From: Flammeovirgaceae bacterium UBA4659
GTDB taxonomy: Bacteria > Bacteroidota > Bacteroidia > Cytophagales > Cyclobacteriaceae
Direction of reading: 5' to 3'
NCBI GenBank assembly: GCA_002405445.1
Contig: DHLV01000117.1
Span: forward strand, 1-11,704
Length of the DNA: 11,704 nt
The position numbers and the translations under genes are program-made. How positions within the stretch are numbered: position 1 is the stretch's first letter; every line of letters starts with the position of its first letter. The notes beneath the pieces were generated by a model. That model did not search any database. It worked only from the letters and a program-made list of their open reading frames with translations, and was not told the origin of the DNA. Shown piece after piece: positions 6,778 to 11,704 of the stretch.

Positions 6778-9476
6778 TAAGCTAAATTCGGTGACAACCA
6801 CCTCTCCATCTCCTCCAACTTCATCCCCTTGCGTTGCGCATAGTCCTTTACTTGGTCTTTTTCAATTTTTCCCAATCCAAAATATTTTGAATCGCCATGG
6901 GCAAAATAATACCCGCTGACGGCCGCAGCCGGGTACATTGCAAAAGATTCTGTCAACTGGATTCCTGCCTCCTTCTCAGCATCTAATAATTCAAAAATGG
7001 CTTTCTTCTCGGTATGGTCAGGACAAGCAGGATAACCGGGAGCCGGCCGAATGCCATCATACTTCTCTTCTATTAAATCAGTGTTCTCGAGTTTCTCGTC
7101 TTTGGCATAACCCCAAAGTTCTCTCCTTACCTTGGCATGGAGCAACTCTGCAAACGCCTCTGCCAAGCGATCAGCCAGCGCTTTGGCCATAATTTCAGAG
7201 TAGTCGTCTTGTTTTGCTTTGTATTCGTTTACCAACTTTTCTAAACCAACGCCAGCTGTCACCGCAAACATGCCCACATAATCTCTTTTACCTGTACTCT
7301 GTGGAGCCACAAAGTCAGACAAACAGAAATTGGGTAAGTCCTTTGCTTTTTTATTCTGTTGACGAAGGAAATGCAATGTTTTTAATTCGGTGGTTTCGTC
7401 TTTTTGGTATAACACCACATCATCCGTCTCAGTGCTGTTGGCCGGATAAAACGCCAACACGGCATTGGCAGTCAGCTTACGCCCAGCGATAATCCGCTGT
7501 AACATCACTTGCGCATCATCAAACAACTTCTTTGCCTCCACCCCTACCTTTTCGTCTTTGAAAATATCCGGGTATCGGCCGTATAGCATCCAAGTTTGAA
7601 AGAACGGAGTCCAATCGATATACTGCGCAATTTCTTCTAATGGATAGTTGAGCAACGTACGCCTTCCCACGAAAGTAGGCTTTGTAATATTGCTAGCTGC
7701 CCAATCAATCTTCACTTTGTTTTTTCGTGCTTCAGCAATTGAAATATAATTCTTTAACTGTTGCTTCCCCTCGTGGTCTTTGCGCAAGTCAACATACTCT
7801 TGCTTGATCCGGTCCTTAAAAGCACCACGAGATTTTGGATTGATCAATTCACTCGCCACCGGCACCGACCGGCTGGCATCCAGTACGTGCACCACAGGCC
7901 CGTCATAAACTGGATCAATCTTTACCGCGGTATGAAGTCGCGAAGTGGTTGCACCTCCAATCAACAGCGGTAATTCCATTTTCTCGTGCTGCATCTCCTT
8001 CGCCACGTGTACCATTTCATCTAGCGAAGGGGTAATCAAACCACTTAGGCCAATGATATCAACCTTTTCTTCTATTGCTTTTTGAATGATTTTTTCTGTT
8101 GGCACCATTACGCCCATGTCCACCACCTCGTAATTATTACAAGCCAACACCACACCCACAATGTTCTTACCGATGTCATGCACATCGCCTTTCACAGTTG
8201 CCATCAATATTTTGGCGGCCGGCTGGCTAACTTCTCCACTTTTTCTCTTCTCTTCTTCAAGGAATGGGGTGAGATACGCCACTGACTTTTTCATCACGCG
8301 GGCACTCTTCACCACTTGCGGTAAAAACATTTTACCGGCACCAAACAAATCTCCAACCACGTTCATTCCGGCCATCAACGGCCCCTCAATCACATGCAGC
8401 GGTCGGCCATATTTTTGTCTGGCCTCTTCAGTATCGGCATCAATAAAGTCAATAATTCCTTTTACGAGTGAGTGTGTTAACCGATCCTCAACAGTTCCTT
8501 GTCGCCAAGCATCATCTATTTCTTTTTTCTTTCCAGCACCTTTTACCGTTTCGGCAAACTCTAATAAGCGCTCGGTGGCATCGTCCCTCCTATTCAACAA
8601 TACATCTTCCACGCGTTCCAAAAGGTCTTTTGGTATTTCGTCATAAACTTCCAGCATGATCGGGTTCACGATGCCCATATCCATGCCATTTTTGATAGCG
8701 TGGTAAAGAAAGGCCGAGTGCATCGCTTCGCGCACTGCCTGGTTGCCACGGAAGCTGAATGACACGTTGCTCACCCCACCGCTCACGTGCGCACCGGGCA
8801 GGTTCTCACGAATCCATTTCGCTGCCCTGAAAAAATCAACCGCGTAGTTCTTATGCTCTTCAATACCGGTAGCGACTGGAAATATGTTGGGGTCAAAAAT
8901 GATATCTTGAGCAGGGAATTTTACTTGATCTACCAATATTCGATACGCACGTTCGCAAATAGAAATCCTTCGCTCATAAGTATCGGCCTGACCTTGCTCG
9001 TCAAAAGCCATAACCACGGTGGCAGCACCATAACGTTTAACAAGTTTGGCCTGTTTGATAAACTCTTCTTCTCCTCCCTTCAAGCTGATGGAGTTCACAA
9101 TGCCTTTTCCTTGCAAGCATTTCAAACCCGCCTCAATCACCTCCCATTTAGATGAATCGATCATCACAGGTATACGGGCTATTTCGGGCTCGGCCGCCAT
9201 CAAGTTTAAAAACTTGACCATGGCAGCTTTGGCATCGAGCATGCCTTCGTCCATGTTTACGTCAATTACCTGGGCACCACCGCGCACTTGGTCAAGGGCA
9301 ACCTCTAACGCCTCATCGTATTTGTCTTCTTTAATCAATTTTAAGAACCGCGCAGAACCCGTTACATTCGTTCGTTCGCCAATATTTACGAAGTTGGATT
9401 GTGGCGTAATAACTACAGCCTCCAGGCCGCTGAGCTTCAGTCGATAGTCGATGGTTGATGGTCGATTAGTATTCAT
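6774..9476 (-). CDS. metH: Methionine synthase, folate/cobalamin/activation half
   Basis: This encodes 900 residues that align with cobalamin-dependent MetH from just before E. coli's RLSGLEP linker to the C-terminus. In order: pterin-binding domain about 20-290 ([51 protein letters not shown]), cap domain about 325-410 ([20 protein letters not shown]), B12-binding domain about 420-550 with [11 protein letters not shown] and the axial cobalt ligand His433, then the SAM-dependent reactivation domain about 575-900 ([12 protein letters not shown] at 810-821). The homocysteine domain is missing and is encoded by the separate gene at 9866-10900. Codons 4-13 are made of the 7-base repeat at 9439-9466. 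The ATG overlaps the TGA of the preceding four-helix-bundle gene (ATGA, 9476-9473), implying translational coupling. The expected role is methyl transfer from methyltetrahydrofolate to cobalamin, acting with the other half. Confidence 0.96.
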   Translation of the reverse strand: MNTNRPSTIDYRLKLSGLEAVVITPQSNFVNIGERTNVTGSARFLKLIKEDKYDEALEVALDQVRGGAQVIDVNMDEGMLDAKAAMVKFLNLMAAEPEIARIPVMIDSSKWEVIEAGLKCLQGKGIVNSISLKGGEEEFIKQAKLVKRYGAATVVMAFDEQGQADTYERRISICERAYRILVDQVKFPAQDIIFDPNIFPVATGIEEHKNYAVDFFRAAKWIRENLPGAHVSGGVSNVSFSFRGNQAVREAMHSAFLYHAIKNGMDMGIVNPIMLEVYDEIPKDLLERVEDVLLNRRDDATERLLEFAETVKGAGKKKEIDDAWRQGTVEDRLTHSLVKGIIDFIDADTEEARQKYGRPLHVIEGPLMAGMNVVGDLFGAGKMFLPQVVKSARVMKKSVAYLTPFLEEEKRKSGEVSQPAAKILMATVKGDVHDIGKNIVGVVLACNNYEVVDMGVMVPTEKIIQKAIEEKVDIIGLSGLITPSLDEMVHVAKEMQHEKMELPLLIGGATTSRLHTAVKIDPVYDGPVVHVLDASRSVPVASELINPKSRGAFKDRIKQEYVDLRKDHEGKQQLKNYISIAEARKNKVKIDWAASNITKPTFVGRRTLLNYPLEEIAQYIDWTPFFQTWMLYGRYPDIFKDEKVGVEAKKLFDDAQVMLQRIIAGRKLTANAVLAFYPANSTETDDVVLYQKDETTELKTLHFLRQQNKKAKDLPNFCLSDFVAPQSTGKRDYVGMFAVTAGVGLEKLVNEYKAKQDDYSEIMAKALADRLAEAFAELLHAKVRRELWGYAKDEKLENTDLIEEKYDGIRPAPGYPACPDHTEKKAIFELLDAEKEAGIQLTESFAMYPAAAVSGYYFAHGDSKYFGLGKIEKDQVKDYAQRKGMKLEEMERWLSPNLAY
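9439..9466. repeat. 7-base tandem array inside the 5' end of the large metH half
   Basis: Four 7-base units on the + strand: AGTCGAT (9439-9445), AGTCGAT (9446-9452), GGTTGAT (9453-9459) and GGTCGAT (9460-9466). The 18-mer GTCGATAGTCGATGGTTG at 9440-9457 recurs perfectly at 9832-9849. In the metH frame this array encodes residues 4-13, a segment with no counterpart in E. coli MetH, immediately before the conserved LSGLE motif. It forms one of the two direct repeats flanking four-helix-bundle gene A. Confidence 0.85.
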
Positions 9477-9826
9477 TTAACAGAGTTTCTTAATGCTTGA
9501 ATACTCTTGACTAATTCGGTCAAAAATTGGTAGAAATACTCAAAGCGTTCTTCAGTTATTAACATCCTCTTCTTGCCAATGTGGAGACAGCAAACCACCT
9601 CAATGGCTGAGCCAAGCGCAATGGCAAGAAATCTTCTAAATTCGGCATTGGTTCGTCCAGTCGAGCCTTCCGCAATATTCAAAGCAATCGAGTCAGCCGC
9701 TCGTTGCATCTGCGAGGTCAATACAAACATCTCTTTCTTCGGAAACGATTCAGTTAATTGATAAATCTCTCCCGACAAATCAATTGCCCGTTGCCAAACT
9801 TTTAGATTTTCAAACTTAAATGCCAT
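9473..9826 (-). CDS. Four-helix-bundle protein (S23/IVP family), gene A
   Basis: This encodes 117 residues, a normal length for the family. It starts [18 protein letters not shown], then has [17 protein letters not shown] (38-54) and [16 protein letters not shown] (62-77), the conserved helix contacts of S23/IVP-type four-helix-bundle proteins, whose stand-alone function is unknown. It sits between the two halves of methionine synthase: 39 bases after the small half, and overlapping the start of the large half by four bases (ATGA). Direct 7-base arrays flank it (9439-9466 and 9831-9859). No reverse transcriptase or template/variable repeats are nearby, so it is not part of a diversity-generating retroelement. 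It is probably transcribed with the met operon. Whether it contributes to methionine synthesis or is a passenger cannot be decided from sequence. Confidence 0.9.
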   Translation of the reverse strand: MAFKFENLKVWQRAIDLSGEIYQLTESFPKKEMFVLTSQMQRAADSIALNIAEGSTGRTNAEFRRFLAIALGSAIEVVCCLHIGKKRMLITEERFEYFYQFLTELVKSIQALRNSVK

Positions 9827-9830
9827 AAAT

Positions 9831-9872
9831 GGTCGATAGTCGATGGTTGCTTGGTCGATAGTTGGTTAGTTG
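9831..9872. repeat. 7-8 base tandem array between the small metH half and four-helix-bundle gene A
   Basis: Units on the + strand are GGTCGAT (9831-9837), AGTCGAT (9838-9844), GGTTGCT (9845-9851), TGGTCGAT (9852-9859), then AGTTGGT and a degenerate TAGTTGAT. The 18-mer GTCGATAGTCGATGGTTG at 9832-9849 is an exact direct copy of 9440-9457. The array fills the spacer and covers the stop codon of the small metH half. Weaker ATCGA/ATTGA words continue to about 9918 in its last codons. Confidence 0.8.
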
Positions 9873-10900
9873 ATATCTATTATCTCCAAACTATCGAATA
9901 TTGACCGATTGCCATTGAGCAACCTGGGTTTATATCTTTTCGCCACATCGGCAATTACCTTGATATGATCAGGGGTGGTGCCGCAGCAGCCTCCTACGAT
10001 GTTCACTAAACCCTCTTTTAAAAACTCTTCAATTTGTTGCCCCATCTCTTCTGGGGTTTGATCATAATGGCCAAAAGCATTTGGCAACCCTGCATTGGGA
10101 TAGGCACTGGTGAAGAATGGCGCGTGCTCATCCAGCACTTGCAGGTACGGGCGAAGTTGTGCTGCGCCCAACGCACAGTTCAAACCAATGCTCAACAATG
10201 GCACGTGAGACACCGATACCAAAAATGCCTCGGTGGTTTGGCCGGACAATGTTCTGCCGCTGGCGTCTGTAATCGTACCCGAGACCATCACGGGCACTTC
10301 CTTGCCGATTTCGTCAAACAACTCTTGTATCGCGAACAGCGCAGCTTTTGCATTCAGCGTATCGAAAATTGTCTCCACCAACAGCAGATCGGCACCACCT
10401 TCAATCAAGCCTTTTGCCTGCTGCTTGTAGGCGATCCGCAGGTCATCGAATGTCACCGCCCGGTAGCCCGGGTTGTTGACATCTGGCGAAAGTGATGCTG
10501 TCTTGTTGGTGGGGCCCAGCGCACCGGCCACAAACCGTGGCTTGCCGGGCTCTCGTTGAGTAAATCCATCAGCCACCTCTTTGGCAATCTTTGCCGACTG
10601 AAAATTAAGCTCATACGCGATTGACTCCAAATGGTAGTCAGCTTGCGCGATGGTTGTGCTGCTGAACGTATTGGTTTCTATGATGTCAGCACCCGCCTCC
10701 AGGTATAAACGGTGTATTTCCTTAATGATCTGCGGTTGCGTGACCGAAAGCAAATCGTTGTTGCCCTTGAGTGGTACGGGGTGGTCTTTGAATCGAAGGG
10801 CACGGAAGTCTTCTTCCTCCAACTTGTGGCGCTGAATCATAGTGCCCATGGCACCATCTAATACCATAATACGCTCTCGAAGTATGTCGCGGACTGTCAC
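9866..10900 (-). CDS. metH: Methionine synthase, homocysteine S-methyltransferase half
   Basis: With a GTG start at 10900 this encodes 344 residues covering E. coli MetH 1 to about 335. Landmarks are [84 protein letters not shown] and the three zinc-ligand cysteines Cys242 (NCALG) and Cys305/Cys306 (GGCCGT). All three are offset by five from E. coli 247/310/311. The product binds zinc and homocysteine and accepts the methyl group from cobalamin on the partner subunit. The frame is open up to an ATG at 11002, but 11002 and the next ATG (10954) lie inside the SAM riboswitch, the latter within helix P1, so the start must be downstream. GTG at 10900 keeps the N-terminal helix VRDILRERI. The last ~16 residues after PRLL are not conserved and may be repeat-derived. 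Confidence 0.94.
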   Translation of the reverse strand: MTVRDILRERIMVLDGAMGTMIQRHKLEEEDFRALRFKDHPVPLKGNNDLLSVTQPQIIKEIHRLYLEAGADIIETNTFSSTTIAQADYHLESIAYELNFQSAKIAKEVADGFTQREPGKPRFVAGALGPTNKTASLSPDVNNPGYRAVTFDDLRIAYKQQAKGLIEGGADLLLVETIFDTLNAKAALFAIQELFDEIGKEVPVMVSGTITDASGRTLSGQTTEAFLVSVSHVPLLSIGLNCALGAAQLRPYLQVLDEHAPFFTSAYPNAGLPNAFGHYDQTPEEMGQQIEEFLKEGLVNIVGGCCGTTPDHIKVIADVAKRYKPRLLNGNRSIFDSLEIIDIN

Positions 10901-10934
10901 TCTTTCTGTTATTTTAATGTGTCTCCAGAAAGAG
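10898..10934 (-). promoter_or_regulatory. Expression platform: start-sequestering hairpin of the SAM riboswitch
   Basis: In the transcript CTCTTTCTG (10934-10926) is perfectly complementary over nine bases to CAGAAAGAG (10908-10900), with a 17-base loop. The 3' arm covers the purine-rich stretch before the GTG start and its first base. The same 5' arm is also complementary over ten bases (10933-10924) to 11057-11048 at the 5' edge of the aptamer. The two pairings exclude each other. No U run follows the hairpin, so translational rather than termination control is inferred. Confidence 0.6.
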
Positions 10935-10948
10935 CCTGTGGTGGGCTT

Positions 10949-11062
10949 GCTCATCTTCTCTCGAACACGATTGCAACGCCTTTCGAGAAGGGGAATTAGC
11001 ACCTAGTTGAGGAGGTTGCTAAGACGTCTACGGGCCCTGTCCCTCGGTCTTTCTGGATAAGC
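10949..11062 (-). ncRNA. SAM-I (S-box) riboswitch aptamer
   Basis: The minus strand reads as a SAM-I aptamer. P1 is GCTTATC (11062-11056) with GATGAGC (10955-10949), including one G-U pair. P2a is AAGAC (11051-11047) with GTCTT (11025-11021), followed by the invariant GAGGGA and GGGCCC segments of the kink-turn side. The conserved AGCAACC is at 11020-11014. A short P3 is formed by ACCT (11016-11013) with AGGT (11004-11001). The core GGTGCTAATTCC follows. P4 is TCTCGAA (10988-10982) with TTCGAGA (10965-10959). The aptamer binds S-adenosylmethionine and lies directly upstream of the methionine synthase/metF block, so expression should fall when SAM is abundant. A TACTTTG at 11073-11067 resembles the Bacteroidota -7 element and would place the transcript start close to P1, but no clear -33 TTG is seen. 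Confidence 0.95.
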
Positions 11063-11121
11063 GCTGCAAAGTAACAAATTAAGTCTCGAAAAATAAAATA
11101 TAATCATGTACTAACTCCCCA

Positions 11122-11149
11122 TGCAATCTTTAATTTGCAATCTTAAATA
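11122..11149. repeat. Short tandem array upstream of ppx (14-base period)
   Basis: GCAATCTT occurs at 11123-11130 and 11137-11144 with similar A/T-rich bases between and after, giving a 14-base period that can be read as 7-base units TGCAATC/TTTAATT/TGCAATC/TTAAATA. It overlaps an in-frame upstream ATG of the ppx frame, which is one reason to doubt that ATG as the start. With only two full copies the call is weaker than for the other arrays. Confidence 0.5.
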
Positions 11150-11156
11150 CTATCGC

Positions 11157-11704
11157 TTGAAGCTAGCAGCAATCGACATCGGTTCCAACGCCATCCGTTT
11201 TCAAGTTTCTTCAGTACTCGAAAGCGACAACCAGGTTTTATTCAAGAAAATGGAATACGTTCGTTTTCCGTTGCGGCTTGGCCACGATGTATTCACTTCC
11301 AACCGCATCAGCAAGGCGAGCACCGCAAAGTTCAAAAAGCTGATGAACGCCTTCAAACTTCTGCTCGAACTCTACGAGGTGGATGACTATATGTTATGTG
11401 CCACGTCTGCGATGCGCGAATCTGAAAACGGTGCTAAAATCGCCAAAGAAGTGAAAGATGAGTTGGGCATCTCAATCGAGATCATTGACGGCAAGAAGGA
11501 AGCAGAACTGATCGACAAGGCCATTCAATCATATTTGGGCAACAAAACATATCTGCACATCGATGTGGGCGGAGGCAGCACTGAACTGAATGTGTACACT
11601 GGGGGAAGAAAGGTAAAGACCAAATCATTCAGGATTGGATCGGTGCGGATATTGGAACATCACGACTTGCCATCTGTGTGGGCGGAGATGGAAAAGTGGG
11701 TGAA
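11157..11704 (+). CDS. ppx: Ppx/GppA family phosphatase (exopolyphosphatase), N-terminal part
   Basis: The frame stays open to the window edge, giving 182 codons of a gene that continues outside. The sequence is the first ASKHA ATPase-like lobe of the Ppx/GppA family: LKLAAIDIGSNAIRF at the start (phosphate-binding loop), CATSAMRES (81-89), DGKKEAELI (111-119) and HIDVGGGSTEL (134-144). Family members release terminal phosphate from polyphosphate or hydrolyse pppGpp; the two activities cannot be separated from this fragment. The start is chosen as TTG at 11157 because homologues begin M-K-L-A-A-I-D-I-G-S-N. An in-frame ATG at 11121 would add 12 residues encoded by a tandem array. The gene is divergent from the met block and shares the spacer with its riboswitch leader. 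Confidence 0.88.
   Translation, partial: MKLAAIDIGSNAIRFQVSSVLESDNQVLFKKMEYVRFPLRLGHDVFTSNRISKASTAKFKKLMNAFKLLLELYEVDDYMLCATSAMRESENGAKIAKEVKDELGISIEIIDGKKEAELIDKAIQSYLGNKTYLHIDVGGGSTELNVYTGGRKVKTKSFRIGSVRILEHHDLPSVWAEMEKWV

Noticed and set aside
8161..8646. 161-codon + strand open frame opposite the large metH half
   Set aside because: It lies wholly antisense to a well-conserved gene, its translation is low-complexity and resembles no family, and it overlaps other antisense frames. The same reasoning removes the frames at 6583-6780, 6938-7492, 7761-8285, 8468-9447 and 9573-9761.
9473..9826. Avd component of a diversity-generating retroelement
   Set aside because: The fold family is shared, but there is no reverse transcriptase, template repeat or variable-repeat target in the window.
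6353..9826. Intervening sequence of a 23S rRNA gene
   Set aside because: The S23/IVP family is named for such inserts, but no rRNA sequence is present; both copies lie between protein genes.
6323..9872. CRISPR array
   Set aside because: Units are only 7-8 bases, directly adjacent with no spacers, and no cas genes are present.
10034..10495. 153-codon + strand open frame opposite the small metH half
   Set aside because: It is antisense to conserved homocysteine-methyltransferase coding sequence with no recognisable domain or initiation signal; likewise the frames at 10233-10430 and 10650-10835.
9866..11002. Split metH as a frameshifted or broken pseudogene
   Set aside because: Both halves keep all catalytic and ligand residues, the break lies in a domain linker, a complete gene sits between them, and a SAM riboswitch precedes the first half. 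Two-gene MetH is also known in Bacteroidota.

Overview
The window comes from a member of the Bacteroidota, most likely a gliding Cytophagales-type bacterium. The evidence is a gldC gene, a large TonB-dependent receptor with an N-terminal carboxypeptidase-regulatory-like domain followed by a surface-type lipoprotein, a methionine synthase split into two polypeptides (a layout I recall from other Bacteroidota), weak or absent Shine-Dalgarno sequences, and two stand-alone S23/IVP-type four-helix-bundle genes. Nothing indicates a phage or plasmid; this looks like chromosome carrying small insertions.

Layout. Left part, + strand: the 3' end of scoB (3-oxoacid CoA-transferase subunit B, 1-222), gldC (297-626), a TonB-dependent receptor (724-3720) and, 9 bases later, an SGNH/GDSL-type lipoprotein (3730-5298). 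A bidirectional terminator hairpin (5321-5350) separates this from the convergent minus-strand block. Read in its own direction, that block is: SAM-I riboswitch (11062-10949), metH homocysteine-methyltransferase half (start about 10900, end 9866), four-helix-bundle gene A (9826-9473), metH folate/B12/activation half (9476-6774), four-helix-bundle gene B (6721-6353) and metF (6311-5355). Right edge, + strand: the 5' part of a Ppx/GppA phosphatase gene (from 11157), divergent from the met block.

How the genes work together. MetF makes 5-methyltetrahydrofolate. The large MetH half moves that methyl through cobalamin, and the small MetH half passes it to homocysteine to give methionine. A SAM-I riboswitch ahead of the first gene closes the feedback loop. 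Its aptamer helices can be drawn base by base. Downstream of it, one segment can pair either with the aptamer's 5' edge or with the bases just before the probable GTG start codon, which suggests translational control. Spacers inside the block are 52 bases or less and I see no terminator in them, so the block is probably one SAM-repressed operon.

Most unusual signal. Both four-helix-bundle genes are wedged between methionine genes, one of them exactly at the split in MetH. All four of their edges carry short tandem arrays with a 7-8 base period. The arrays differ in sequence from site to site: gene A is flanked by direct copies (an 18-base perfect direct repeat), gene B by inverted copies. Similar arrays with yet other sequences lie before gldC and before ppx. 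This could mark a small cassette type, or a general process that builds 7-8 base arrays at gene junctions.
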